From Chryseobacterium angstadtii (lineage in GTDB: Bacteria > Bacteroidota > Bacteroidia > Flavobacteriales > Weeksellaceae): a stretch of 64,000 nucleotides of DNA. Positions 9,593 through 18,109 of the stretch are shown here, one piece after another (the stretch's first letter is position 1; each line of letters begins with the position of its first letter). The position numbers were made by a program, and so were the translations under genes. The stretch is taken from the NCBI RefSeq assembly GCF_001045465.1, contig NZ_LFND01000001.1, forward strand, positions 930,001 through 994,000, given 5' to 3'. The notes below the pieces were generated by a model. That model did not search any database and had not been told where the DNA came from. It saw nothing but the letters and a program-made list of their open reading frames with translations.

Positions 9593-10408
9593 TTATTTTA
9601 TTACTACTTTTTGAGATACGGTAGCTTTATTTTCTTCAACATTCAGAATATAAATGCCTTTGGGTAAGTTAGAAACATTTAATTCGTTTTTAATTGTCTT
9701 GTTGATAAGTAATCTTCCTGTCTTGTCGAAGACTTTCACTTTTTTATCAGAGTTTTTAACTGAAGTAATGAAAATTTTGCCTTCAGTTACCGAAGTAGGA
9801 TAAATATTAAATTCTTTTTTATGGGTTTCTTGGGTTCCCAGACTGGTAGCGGTTCCGGTTAGTTTTATATCGTCGACCCTGAAACCTACATTAGAATCTA
9901 TGACATTGGTCAATCTGATTCTCAAATTAGAAGTTGCGGGTATTGTTCCGGCCGGGCTTATCAAAATCCAGGTAGATGTTCCTGTCCCTGTAGGTCTGGT
10001 ATAAGTTAACGGTGTCCATAGTGTTCCATCTGCACTTACCTCGATGGTAAGTTCGTTGCTTGAAGCATTGGTCCCTTTTTGATGACCTAAAGTCATTGCA
10101 ATACCCGTGTAGTTGGTCGTATTGATTCCCTGGATTATCAATGTTTTTGCAGGATTTCCCGAGGCTGTCGTAACTGCCCCCAAAAATACACATCCATTTC
10201 CGCTGGATCCGGCGTATCCTTCTGATGGAGTAGATGTTCTTACATCTGCAGTTCCTGAATAAGCAACGGGGCTGGTGTTTTGATATCCCGAATAAGCTGT
10301 TAACAAAGTTGTTGTTGCTGGAGTTCCGAAATTTTCTGAATAGATAGTGGTTTGCGAAAAAAGGAACGTTGTCAATAAAATTGACAAAAAAGAGTGGATT
10401 TTTTTCAT
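9593..10408 (-). CDS. secreted protein with T9SS type A sorting domain
   Basis: 271 residues. A signal peptide (MKKIHSFLSILLTTFLFS) is followed by about 170 residues rich in Thr, Ser and Gly that resemble a beta-sandwich (jelly-roll) domain (ending RLTNVIDSNVGFRVDDIKLTG, motif FRVDDIKL). The C-terminal ~75 residues (NIYPTSVTEGKIFI, KVKVFDKTGRLL, NLPKGIYIL, VSQKVVIK) are a clear type IX secretion sorting domain. The protein is therefore exported across the outer membrane and probably attached or released at the surface. No catalytic motif is visible; carbohydrate binding or adhesion is possible but unproven. Confidence 0.88.
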   Translation of the reverse strand: MKKIHSFLSILLTTFLFSQTTIYSENFGTPATTTLLTAYSGYQNTSPVAYSGTADVRTSTPSEGYAGSSGNGCVFLGAVTTASGNPAKTLIIQGINTTNYTGIAMTLGHQKGTNASSNELTIEVSADGTLWTPLTYTRPTGTGTSTWILISPAGTIPATSNLRIRLTNVIDSNVGFRVDDIKLTGTATSLGTQETHKKEFNIYPTSVTEGKIFITSVKNSDKKVKVFDKTGRLLINKTIKNELNVSNLPKGIYILNVEENKATVSQKVVIK

Positions 10409-10505
10409 TTGAATGGGTTTTTAATTAAAGGTGAAATTATGAATTTGTTTTTAAATACCTGAAAAAAGGTTACATTTATATCTTTAATAATTAAATTTTT
10501 TTGAA

Positions 10506-11303
10506 ATGTATTTTTCCGGGCAAATTTTAAAAATGACAAGCTACGACGCTAAGCCAATCCAATACTATCTCAATCTTTCCGGAGACCTTATCCATATGAA
10601 TGAATTGTTTGGAAAAGAATTGAGTATAAAGCATACAGGATTTCAGTGTGTTAACTGCGGAGAGAATAAGCCCATCTACAGAATGGGATTCTGTAAAAGC
10701 TGCTTCTTTGAAAGTCCGTATGCAAGTGACACCATCATCCGTCCGGAACTTTCCACGGCACATTTGGGAGTCGCTGAACGCGATCTTGAAGTGGAAAAGC
10801 AAATCCAACTGCAACCTCACATCGTATATCTTGCTTACACAGGTGACGTAAAAGTGGGCGTAACGAGAAATACCCAGATTCCTACAAGATGGATTGATCA
10901 GGGAGCTACTTTTGCATTACCGATTGCCAGAACCGAAAACCGTTATGAAGCAGGAATGATAGAAGTTGCCTTAAAAGAACACCTTCCCGATAAAACCAAC
11001 TGGAAAAAAATGCTGCAGGATGATTTTGAGGGCGAAATAGATCTTGCCGATTTTCAGCAGAAGATCAAGGCTTATTTTCCGGAAGACTTCCAGCAATTCT
11101 ACAGTGAAGGGGAAGAGCTCTGGAAATTCGACTATCCTTTTGAAAAGCCTGCAAAAGTATCTTCATTCACACTGGATAAAAAGCCTGAATTTACAGGAAA
11201 GCTTACAGGAATTAAAGGACAGTATCTTAGTTTTGATGGGGGAGATTTTATGAACGTCAGAGGCCATGAAGGGTATGTGATAGAATTGGAAATAAAAAAT
11301 TAA
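10506..11303 (+). CDS. DUF2797 family protein with zinc ribbon
   Basis: 265 residues matching the DUF2797 family. Four cysteines (C48, C51, C63, C66 in CVNCGENKP...GFCKSC) form a zinc-ribbon knuckle near the N-terminus. This is followed by the conserved VYLAYTGDVKVGVTR segment and PTRWIDQGA, which resembles a GIY-YIG-like fold (TGDVKVGVTR followed by an arginine and later EVALKEHLP). The function is not established. It is cytoplasmic, with no signal peptide. It is read divergently from the secreted protein gene and lies 34 bp upstream of the AsmA-like gene, so the two may be co-transcribed. Confidence 0.85.
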   Translation: MYFSGQILKMTSYDAKPIQYYLNLSGDLIHMNELFGKELSIKHTGFQCVNCGENKPIYRMGFCKSCFFESPYASDTIIRPELSTAHLGVAERDLEVEKQIQLQPHIVYLAYTGDVKVGVTRNTQIPTRWIDQGATFALPIARTENRYEAGMIEVALKEHLPDKTNWKKMLQDDFEGEIDLADFQQKIKAYFPEDFQQFYSEGEELWKFDYPFEKPAKVSSFTLDKKPEFTGKLTGIKGQYLSFDGGDFMNVRGHEGYVIELEIKN

Positions 11304-11337
11304 TCTTACTTTAAGATAGTAAACACCAACCACAAAT

Positions 11338-13992
11338 ATGAGAAAATGGGTCAAAAAGTTATTAATAAGCTTTGGAATTCTGCTGCTTATCCTTCTTGCA
11401 GCGAATTTCGGACTTAATGTATGGCTTAAAACCCAGCTTCCGGATTATATCAGGAAAAACACAGATTATAAGGTTTCTTACAAAACATTGGATGTAGATC
11501 TGGGCTCAGGAAATATTTTTGCTGCAGGAATTACCGTCAACGCTAAAGATCCGCAGAATACAAATATTATTGGCCTTCAGGGAACAATAGACACCTTAAA
11601 GATCAGCCGTTTCGGGATTTTTGATGCTATTTTTAATAAAAGAATAAGTTCAACCGACCTTTTACTGGCCAAGCCTAATTTAAATATAAGCCTTGCTCAA
11701 CCTGCAGACCGGAAAACCGGAAAGAAAAAAAATCCCGTTCTTTTTGAGAATATAAGAATCAATAAAGGAACCATTAATATCTTTAAGTATACGAAACAGA
11801 AATTTCTGTCTGTCCGTCAACTGGATCTTTTTGTAGAAAATCTTCAGATGACGGAAGATTTGGTAGAAGATAAGCTTCCTGTGGCATTTGATCGTTACAA
11901 TATCAAAGGAAAAGATTTTTTCTTCCGCCCCAATAACGTATATGCAATCACTATCAATGAGATAAATACGACGGAAGCGCAGATGTCGGTTAAGAATCTC
12001 AAACTGATTCCGCTTCTGTCTTTTGAGCAGTTTAAACGGTTTTATCCCCAAAAGCCTAAGCTTTTTGAATTGTCTATTCCTCAAATGGATTTTAAGGATG
12101 TGGTTTTATCTAAAAATAAAATTTCACTGACCCATGCTGATTTTCAAAATCCTGTGCTTACGGTTTACAATACCGGAGTAAAACCTAAAAAAGCAGACAA
12201 AAAACTGAATTTTGAAGTTAATTTAGAAAATATTAAACTTATTAATGCGGGAGTACAGATTAACAAACCGGATGGAAGTACACTGCTTTCTGCCAAAACC
12301 CTGAATTTAAAAGTCAATCAGCTGAAATTTGACAAGGTGACGGCAGAAGAAGTAATTCCCGTTGGCTATGAAGATTTTCAGTTTTCAGGGAAAGATATAG
12401 AATACTCAAATCACCAGAGTTTTAAAGCAGAAAATATTGCCTTAACCCCAAAAAGCGGCGAGATCAGAAATCTTACTCTGTTTCCGGGAGCTCCGGCAGC
12501 GGGAAAAGGATCTATGGATCTGAAGAACGGACATATTGCTTTTAACATCAATCAATTTGAATTTGTTGATAAAAAACTTAATCTGGATATTAAGGATCTT
12601 CTCGTTGAAAATGTAAGCGGAACCATCAAGACAGGTGCTGGTGCTCCTAAGAAAAAATCCGGTCCGGGAATTATCAATTCGGTCATCGTCCGGAAAATGT
12701 CTCTTAAAAATTCTGACCTTGTTTATGATAAAGGAATGCAGCCACTGGCTTTTCATGATCTGAATGCAACGGTTAATACCATTGAAATTGCTCCAAAACC
12801 AAATAATGAGGGACTTTCTTTCAAGGTGAAGGATTATTTTCTTACCACAAGAAATTTCGCGTACAAAACGCAGTTTTATCATTTAAATGCAGGGCTTTTA
12901 AAACTGAATAAAAATAAGGTTCAGATTAATGATTTTGCCATGAAACCTCTCGTTTCGAGAGCACAGTTTATCAAAATGATACCGGTTGAAAGAGATTTGT
13001 ATGATATCAAAGTTTCTCAGATTACGGCAGGTGGAAACTGGGATCTTTTTTCAAATAACAAATCAATTAATGCCTCTAATGTAACGGTTCTTAATGCGGA
13101 TGCCAATATTTTCAGGAGTAAAATCCCGAATGACGATCCGAAAGTGAAGCCGCTCTATTCCAGGTTGCTGCGTTCTATAAAAATTCCTTTGACAGTCAAT
13201 AATCTTGATCTGAAGAACTCTGTTCTGATCTATGAGGAAGATACTCCGGAAAGTGCAGGACCCGGCAAACTGACCTTCAGTAATTTCAATATGAATGTGA
13301 AAAACCTGAATTCAGCAAAAACAAAAGGCAAGCCTACAAAAGTTGATATCAGAATCAATTGTTCGTTTATGAATCTGGCTCCTCTTTCCGTCAACTGGAA
13401 TTTTGATGTGGCAGATCACAATGACGGATTTGCCATTTCAGGGAAAACATCAAACCTTCCGGCCAATGGGATTAATCCGTTTATCAGACCTTATCTTCAT
13501 GTAACGGCTACTTCGGGAACAATTCAGGAAATGCTGTTCAATTTTAAAGGAAATCCTTCAGGTTTGCACGGGACATTTAATCTGAAGCATAAAGACCTTA
13601 AAATTGCCGTTCTGGACAAGCATAACCATGAGAAAAAGGGAATGCTTACTGCGGTTGCTAATCTTTTTATCAGATCAGATTCCGGACGGTTTCCTGAGGC
13701 TGTTGCTGTTGAAAATGTTGAACGGGATCCTACAAAATCATTTTTCAATCTTTTCTGGAAGGGAATTGAACAAGGCTTGAAGAAAACGTTAATCGGAAAG
13801 AATATCGATAAGACAGAGAAAACGGTAAAGAGTGCCGTTTCTTCCGTAAAAGATGCAAAACAGACGGTGAAAGATATTAAACAGGAATTAAAAGGAAATA
13901 AAGAAGCTCCTAAACCGGAAGAAGAGAAAAAAGAAAAAAAGGGTTTTCTGAAGAACGTCTTCAGGAAAAAAGAAAAAACCGAAACTGAATAG
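11338..13992 (+). CDS. AsmA/DUF748-like large periplasmic protein
   Basis: 884 residues. One N-terminal membrane helix (residues about 8-28) anchors a long, beta-rich periplasmic body with the repeating hydrophobic/polar pattern of AsmA, TamB and DUF748 proteins. The C-terminal ~90 residues are highly charged and Lys/Glu-rich (KPEEEKKEKKGFLKNVF), probably a disordered or coiled tail. Family members are thought to bridge inner and outer membranes and take part in lipid or outer-membrane protein transport; that role is inferred here. The start ATG lies 34 bp after the DUF2797 stop. It ends convergently with the small gene at 14030. Confidence 0.8.
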   Translation: MRKWVKKLLISFGILLLILLAANFGLNVWLKTQLPDYIRKNTDYKVSYKTLDVDLGSGNIFAAGITVNAKDPQNTNIIGLQGTIDTLKISRFGIFDAIFNKRISSTDLLLAKPNLNISLAQPADRKTGKKKNPVLFENIRINKGTINIFKYTKQKFLSVRQLDLFVENLQMTEDLVEDKLPVAFDRYNIKGKDFFFRPNNVYAITINEINTTEAQMSVKNLKLIPLLSFEQFKRFYPQKPKLFELSIPQMDFKDVVLSKNKISLTHADFQNPVLTVYNTGVKPKKADKKLNFEVNLENIKLINAGVQINKPDGSTLLSAKTLNLKVNQLKFDKVTAEEVIPVGYEDFQFSGKDIEYSNHQSFKAENIALTPKSGEIRNLTLFPGAPAAGKGSMDLKNGHIAFNINQFEFVDKKLNLDIKDLLVENVSGTIKTGAGAPKKKSGPGIINSVIVRKMSLKNSDLVYDKGMQPLAFHDLNATVNTIEIAPKPNNEGLSFKVKDYFLTTRNFAYKTQFYHLNAGLLKLNKNKVQINDFAMKPLVSRAQFIKMIPVERDLYDIKVSQITAGGNWDLFSNNKSINASNVTVLNADANIFRSKIPNDDPKVKPLYSRLLRSIKIPLTVNNLDLKNSVLIYEEDTPESAGPGKLTFSNFNMNVKNLNSAKTKGKPTKVDIRINCSFMNLAPLSVNWNFDVADHNDGFAISGKTSNLPANGINPFIRPYLHVTATSGTIQEMLFNFKGNPSGLHGTFNLKHKDLKIAVLDKHNHEKKGMLTAVANLFIRSDSGRFPEAVAVENVERDPTKSFFNLFWKGIEQGLKKTLIGKNIDKTEKTVKSAVSSVKDAKQTVKDIKQELKGNKEAPKPEEEKKEKKGFLKNVFRKKEKTETE

Positions 13993-14029
13993 TCCCGGAA
14001 TATATGGTAATGTTCTGACGGATCAGGGG

Positions 14030-14380
14030 TCAGAAATTATATTCGTCACTCTCCTGAACAGGAATATCTCTTAAAAATTCATCAAATTTTTCACCCGGAT
14101 AATTACTGTCTGCTCCGTAGGCGTCAATGATCATTCCACGGTTTCCCGCATTGTCTTTTACGACGTACAAAACGGCATTGTCATCAGGATTGCTGTCCCC
14201 TTCGAAGCGGTAGGTCTTTAGAATGGTAAGCTCAGAAGGCTGGTATATTTTTTCTGAATTTTCAAACTTCATCTCACACTTTTCATTCATTCTGAACTCT
14301 CTGTGTATCCCTCTTTCTGAAAGTGTATTCATCACCTGGCTTAAAGTGGTCATTTTGTCGGTATATTCTGAATTGTCCAT
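14030..14380 (-). CDS. small acidic conserved protein, function unknown
   Basis: 116 residues from the second ATG (MDNSEYTDKM); an alternative ATG two codons upstream at 14386 gives 118 residues. No signal peptide or membrane helix. The conserved-looking core contains TLSQVMNTLSERGIHREFRMNE, a segment QPSELTILKTYRFEGDSNPDD, and VLYVVKDNAGNRGMIIDAYG. I recall homologues in flavobacteria being loosely labelled 'phosphoribosylpyrophosphate synthetase', but nothing here resembles PRPP synthase and I would not transfer that name. It is a single gene, convergent with the AsmA-like gene; a weak 7-bp hairpin (TTCTGAC/GTCAGAA, 14013-14035) lies between them. Confidence 0.75.
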   Translation of the reverse strand: MDNSEYTDKMTTLSQVMNTLSERGIHREFRMNEKCEMKFENSEKIYQPSELTILKTYRFEGDSNPDDNAVLYVVKDNAGNRGMIIDAYGADSNYPGEKFDEFLRDIPVQESDEYNF

Positions 14381-14555
14381 AATCAATTATTTTTTTAATT
14401 TAATACAATAATTAAACCATTAGTCAGTCAAATTTAATAAAAAAGGCAATTGCATTTTTCATTGAAATAAAGTTTAATGTTAACAAAATTTATAATTAGA
14501 AACAGAAAAATAGGTATACTTTTTGCAATAGCTATTTTAATAAATCGGACAAAAT

Positions 14556-14750
14556 ATGAAAAAAGAAGTTGGAGTTTTACTGGCAGGGGGAGTTGGCCTT
14601 TTGGCAGTTTTAAGTTTTATTGGAATAAAAAAGATTTTAACTAAAAAAGATAAAAAATATAGTGATACCTATTCGGATTATCACAGACATTTTGATGGAA
14701 AAAATCACGACGACGAATATCACGGCGTGGAATTTTATGCACTGAAGTAG
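14556..14750 (+). CDS. small single-helix membrane protein
   Basis: 64 residues. The N-terminus carries one hydrophobic segment (VGVLLAGGVGLLAVLSFIGI) followed by a lysine patch (KKILTKKDKK), so a single-pass inner-membrane protein with a cytoplasmic, His/Asp-rich tail (HRHFDGKNHDDEYHG) is likely. The tail could bind metal, but that is speculation. It is a monocistronic gene followed by a terminator at 14777-14809. I recognise no domain. Confidence 0.65.
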   Translation: MKKEVGVLLAGGVGLLAVLSFIGIKKILTKKDKKYSDTYSDYHRHFDGKNHDDEYHGVEFYALK

Positions 14751-14776
14751 TAAAAGAATATATTTTAATTATGTTG

Positions 14777-14809
14777 AAATCCGGTTCCTTTGAAGGGGCC
14801 GGATTTTTT
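14777..14809 (+). terminator. intrinsic terminator
   Basis: Stem AAATCCGGTTCC / GGGGCCGGATTT (12 bp including G-U pairs), loop of 6 nt, then a T tract. It follows the small membrane protein gene. Confidence 0.8.
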
Positions 14810-14872
14810 GTGGATAACTTTAGTGTTAAAACTCATTATTTTATAAGAAATGAATTCTAATTTTACATCAGG

Positions 14873-15919
14873 ATGCAGAATGAAAACTTTAAAAAAGGAC
14901 AAGGAGCGCAGCGGAACGTGATCAATCGTTTCGACAGGTATACCTATGAGCCTGAGGAAGAAGATTTCGAAACCATAAAGACTTCTTTTACGGAAGTTTT
15001 CCCCAAAACCATTGTCAATCAGGTGAAAAGTGAAGACCTTCCGATGGAGTATTCCATGAACCCGTATCAGGGTTGCGAGCATGGCTGTTCCTATTGTTTT
15101 GCAAGACCTACTCATGAATACTGGGGCTACAGCGCCGGAATTGATTTTGAAAGAAAGATCATGGTCAAGAAAAATGCTCCTGAACTTTTAGAGAAGTTTT
15201 TTCAGAAAAGAGGCTACCGGCCTGCACCCATTCTTCTCTCCGGAAATACCGACTGCTATCAGCCTGCGGAAAGACAGTTTGAGATCACCAGAAAGCTTCT
15301 TCAGGTCTGTCTGGATTACAGACATCCGGTTAATATTCTGACCAAAAATGCACTTGTCCTTAGAGATCTGGATATTTTAAAGCCAATGGCAGAACAGAAC
15401 CTGGTCTCTGTTTCACTGAGCATACCTACTATTAATGAAGATCTTAGACGAAAGATGGAACCCAGAACAAGTTCAGCTCCCAATAAGATAAAAGCAATAG
15501 AAATTCTTACGGAAAATAAAATTCCGGTCCATGTTATGGTAGCACCTATTATTCCCGGTTTGAACAGTGAGGAGCCATTGAATATTTTGAAAACGATCTC
15601 GGATGCAGGTGCTCTGAGCTTTGGATATACTCTCGTAAGACTGAATGATACGGTAGAGCCTGTTTTTGTCAACTGGATTGAGGCTCATTTTCCGGACCGG
15701 GCACAAAAGGTTCTGAATCTCATCCGTTCTATGCGGGGCGGGAAACTTGGCGATAAAAGATATTTTCAACGGCAGAGAGGAGAAGGAAACGTGGCGGAAA
15801 TGATTCACAATACTTTTAAGATCGGAAGAAAGAAGTTTTTTGAAGGCAAAGAATTTCCTAAACTTTCTAGTGCTAATTTTACGGGAACGAAAGATCAGCA
15901 GCTGAGGTTGTTTGATTAA
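14873..15919 (+). CDS. PA0069-family radical SAM protein
   Basis: 348 residues. The radical SAM cluster motif CxxxCxxC is present as GCEHGCSYCFARPTHEYWG, with the PYQGCEHGCSYC context typical of the PA0069/spore photoproduct lyase-like family. The N-terminal region (GQGAQRNVINRFDRYTYEP is the segment; RNVINRF is the family hallmark) and the C-terminal KRYFQRQRGEGNVAEMI region also fit. It would bind a 4Fe-4S cluster and use SAM for radical chemistry. The physiological substrate of this family is not known; DNA or nucleic-acid repair has been suggested from its similarity to SplB. It stands alone, with a terminator behind it. Confidence 0.88.
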   Translation: MQNENFKKGQGAQRNVINRFDRYTYEPEEEDFETIKTSFTEVFPKTIVNQVKSEDLPMEYSMNPYQGCEHGCSYCFARPTHEYWGYSAGIDFERKIMVKKNAPELLEKFFQKRGYRPAPILLSGNTDCYQPAERQFEITRKLLQVCLDYRHPVNILTKNALVLRDLDILKPMAEQNLVSVSLSIPTINEDLRRKMEPRTSSAPNKIKAIEILTENKIPVHVMVAPIIPGLNSEEPLNILKTISDAGALSFGYTLVRLNDTVEPVFVNWIEAHFPDRAQKVLNLIRSMRGGKLGDKRYFQRQRGEGNVAEMIHNTFKIGRKKFFEGKEFPKLSSANFTGTKDQQLRLFD

Positions 15920-15960
15920 TAATAAGTATTGATTTTGAATAAAATAACGATATAAAAACA

Positions 15961-15990
15961 GAAAACCGCTCCAAAAAAGGAACGGTTTTC
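15961..15990 (+). terminator. intrinsic terminator
   Basis: GAAAACCGCTCC / GGAACGGTTTTC stem with one mismatch, loop of six A, and T-rich 3' flank. It follows the radical SAM gene and could also serve the convergent peptide gene at 16013. Confidence 0.8.
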
Positions 15991-16012
15991 TTATTTGTTC
16001 TGATTTTCAATC

Positions 16013-16174
16013 TTACATAGTGTTATCCGGACATTTGAAATCATCGCTGCATGTTGCACAAACTACGGTGCCATTACAGTAATACATACAAAATTCTGGT
16101 TCCGGAACTTTAATTCCTCCTGCTCCGGAGATGCTTTTTAACTGGCTGTTGTTTAGTTTTTTTAAATTTTTCAT
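16013..16174 (-). CDS. double-glycine-leader cysteine-rich peptide (bacteriocin-like)
   Basis: 53 residues. The leader MKNLKKLNNSQLKSISGAGG has the charged helix and Gly-Gly end typical of class-II/RiPP-like leader peptides that are common in Chryseobacterium. The core of about 33 residues holds five cysteines (C29, C33, C39, C42, C48). No modification enzyme, C39-peptidase transporter or immunity gene is nearby. A secreted or modified peptide is inferred; activity is unknown. It is the only minus-strand member of the 16-17 kb group. Confidence 0.7.
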   Translation of the reverse strand: MKNLKKLNNSQLKSISGAGGIKVPEPEFCMYYCNGTVVCATCSDDFKCPDNTM

Positions 16175-16440
16175 ATAGTTTTAATTAAAAATTTGATAGT
16201 AAAGTAAATATAATTAAAATTTTTTTAATTAAAATAAAATGTGGGATGTTTTAATTTTAATTTTTTATGAATCAGAAGATCAGGGTTCTGTTGTTTTAAC
16301 AAATCCGCATCTTAAAATTCATTATGCGGTGAATAAATTGGTTTAAAAGTTTGATTATTAAATTAAAAGGAGTATTTTTAAAAAAAAACAAAGCGTTATC
16401 CGAAAAGCTTATAGAGTAGGAAATACCAAAATCAACAACC

Positions 16441-16710
16441 ATGAAAAATTTCAGAAGACTATCAAGAGAAGACAAAAAGAAAATCTCAGCGGGAGACCTT
16501 GGTCCGGCTTCCTGTTTTGAAGGCGAAGGTCCGGGAACAGGAGGATGTAGAACGGGGCAAATCTGCTCAGGCGGAAGATGTGTACCTTATGTAGAACCGG
16601 GACCGGGAACCGGAGGACCTGGAGGTGGTGATACGTATACGTGTATCTGCCCTTGGGGAACCGTTACACAAACAACTCCTTGTCCGGAATTTTATTGCAT
16701 TACAGGATAA
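16441..16710 (+). CDS. double-glycine-type leader peptide with Gly/Pro-rich core (bacteriocin-like)
   Basis: 89 residues. The N-terminus MKNFRRLSREDKKKISAGDLG resembles the leader of the neighbouring peptides but ends in SAG rather than GG. The core contains six cysteines in two clusters (CFEGEGP..CRTGQICSGGRC and CICPWG..CPEFYC) joined by a Pro/Gly/Glu linker containing GPGTGGPGGG; the phrase GPGTGG occurs twice. The cysteine layout suggests disulfides or thioether modification. The promoter is unclear; A-rich DNA lies upstream of the ATG. It is followed 81 bp later by a second peptide gene on the same strand. Confidence 0.7.
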   Translation: MKNFRRLSREDKKKISAGDLGPASCFEGEGPGTGGCRTGQICSGGRCVPYVEPGPGTGGPGGGDTYTCICPWGTVTQTTPCPEFYCITG

Positions 16711-16791
16711 TTTTATAAAGTAAGGAAGATAGAAGTTATTGAGGCTATAAAGGTTTCTGATGTCTTCCGTAATTAATACAAACTAAAGACT

Positions 16792-16980
16792 ATGAAAAAT
16801 CTAAAGAAAATTGAAAGAAAAAATCTGAAAGAGATTATTGGAGGATCAAAAAAATGTTATGAAATAAGAGATACGCATGAAGATCCGTGTGCAGAGTTAA
16901 ATAGTACGGGAATGGCATGTTACCGGTTTAACAGCTGTAGTCTTTCGTGTGAGCTGACACGCTGTGGAAGCGGTTTTTAA
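16792..16980 (+). CDS. double-glycine-leader cysteine-rich peptide (bacteriocin-like)
   Basis: 62 residues with the leader MKNLKKIERKNLKEIIGG, a textbook double-glycine end at residues 17-18. The core has six cysteines (CYEIRDTHEDPC, CYRF, CSLSCELTRC). It is in tandem with the peptide at 16441 and followed by a long hairpin. The function is unknown; a secreted peptide processed after Gly-Gly is the natural inference. Confidence 0.75.
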   Translation: MKNLKKIERKNLKEIIGGSKKCYEIRDTHEDPCAELNSTGMACYRFNSCSLSCELTRCGSGF

Positions 16981-17001
16981 CCAGTTTCCGATATAAAAAT
17001 A

Positions 17002-17068
17002 AAAGTCAATAATTAATCTGAGGGCTACCAATAATGGGTAACCGGAATACAGATTAATTATTGACTTT
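17002..17068 (+). terminator. long bidirectional terminator hairpin
   Basis: A perfect 19-bp inverted repeat (AAAGTCAATAATTAATCTG and its complement) around a 29-nt loop that can itself pair partly. It lies between the convergent ends of the peptide gene (16980) and the oxygenase gene (17075) and probably terminates both. Confidence 0.8.
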
Positions 17069-17074
17069 CTTATG

Positions 17075-18025
17075 TTACTTTTTAATAAGTCCTAACTCTA
17101 TAAGTCTTTCATGTAAAAACTCTCCTGCAGTTGTATCTTCATACAGTTTCGGATTGTTTTCGTCAATACAGTTTTCAAGAGCATTCAGAGACATTTCGCT
17201 TACCGGGTGCATAAAGAACGGGATAGAATATCTTGAAGTTCCCCATAGTTCTCTTGGCGGGTTTACCACTCTGTGAATTGTAGATTTCAGTTTGTTGTTC
17301 GTATGTCTTGATAACATATCTCCAACATTGATCATTAATTCGTCCGGTTCTGCAATAGCATCAATCCAGTCTCCTTTGTGATTCTGAACCTGAAGCCCTT
17401 TCCCCTGAGATCCCATCAAAAGGGTAATCAGGTTGATGTCTCCATGAGCGGCAGCTCTTACAGCATCATCCGGCTCCTGAGTGATTGGCGGGTAGTGGAT
17501 AGGTCTCAGAATAGAGTTTCCTTCAGCGATCTTATCGTCAAAATAAAACTCATTCAAGCCGAGGTACAGCGCTAAAGCTCTCAGTACATACTGACCTGTT
17601 TTTTCAAGCATCTGGTAGGCTTCTTTACCTACTTCGTTGAATTTTGGAAGCTCATCTACGATTACGTTGTCAGGATACTCGGCTTTGTATTTTGAATCAT
17701 CAGAGACATACTGTCCGAAATGCCAAAATTCTTTTAAATCACCTTTTTTGAAACCTTTAGCGGTTTCTTTACCGAATCCTACGTAACCTCTCTGGCCACC
17801 GATTCCTGGAATTTCATACTTCTGCTTCGTTTCTACAGGCTGGTCAAAAAAGTTTTTAACCTCTCCGTAGAGTTCATCTACTAGTTTGTCATCAAGAAAA
17901 TGGCCTTTTAAGGCAACAAAACCAATTTCTTCATAAGCTTTTCCGATTTCATTTACAAATTTCTGTTTGCGTTCCGGGTTGTCCGAAAGGAAATCACGCA
18001 GGTCTACACTAGGTATTTTATCCAT
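17075..18025 (-). CDS. isopenicillin N synthase-like Fe(II)/2-oxoglutarate-type oxygenase
   Basis: 316 residues of the 2OG-Fe(II) oxygenase superfamily. The N-terminal DIOX_N-like part (IPSVDLRDFLSD, EEIGFVALKGH) precedes the jelly-roll core. The core carries the iron ligands in AAHGDINLITLLMG (HxD) and STIHRVVNPP (distal His), and the arginine of RYSIPFFMHP that would bind 2-oxoglutarate carboxylate. Bacterial homologues often lack an assigned substrate, so a specific reaction is not claimed. It is a single gene, divergent from menD with an 84-bp shared promoter region; its -7 element is TAATTTTG at 18046-18053 on the minus strand. Confidence 0.88.
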   Translation of the reverse strand: MDKIPSVDLRDFLSDNPERKQKFVNEIGKAYEEIGFVALKGHFLDDKLVDELYGEVKNFFDQPVETKQKYEIPGIGGQRGYVGFGKETAKGFKKGDLKEFWHFGQYVSDDSKYKAEYPDNVIVDELPKFNEVGKEAYQMLEKTGQYVLRALALYLGLNEFYFDDKIAEGNSILRPIHYPPITQEPDDAVRAAAHGDINLITLLMGSQGKGLQVQNHKGDWIDAIAEPDELMINVGDMLSRHTNNKLKSTIHRVVNPPRELWGTSRYSIPFFMHPVSEMSLNALENCIDENNPKLYEDTTAGEFLHERLIELGLIKK

Positions 18026-18045
18026 TTTTAGAAATTTACGAATTA

Positions 18046-18105
18046 CAAAATTACATTTTTTTTAAATGAAATGATTTTAAAATAAGTATTTATCAATTAA
18101 ATTTG
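18046..18105. promoter_or_regulatory. divergent promoters of the oxygenase and menD genes
   Basis: On the minus strand 18053-18046 reads TAATTTTG; on the plus strand 18098-18105 reads TAAATTTG. Both fit TAnnTTTG. The menD element ends only 4 bp before its ATG, so the menD transcript would be nearly leaderless. Confidence 0.55.
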
Positions 18106-18109
18106 CTGT

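Noticed and set aside
16239..16346. 35-codon plus-strand ORF beginning MWDVLILIFYES
   Set aside because: Too short, in AT-rich DNA upstream of the peptide genes, no recognisable leader, domain or promoter; chance ORF is as likely.
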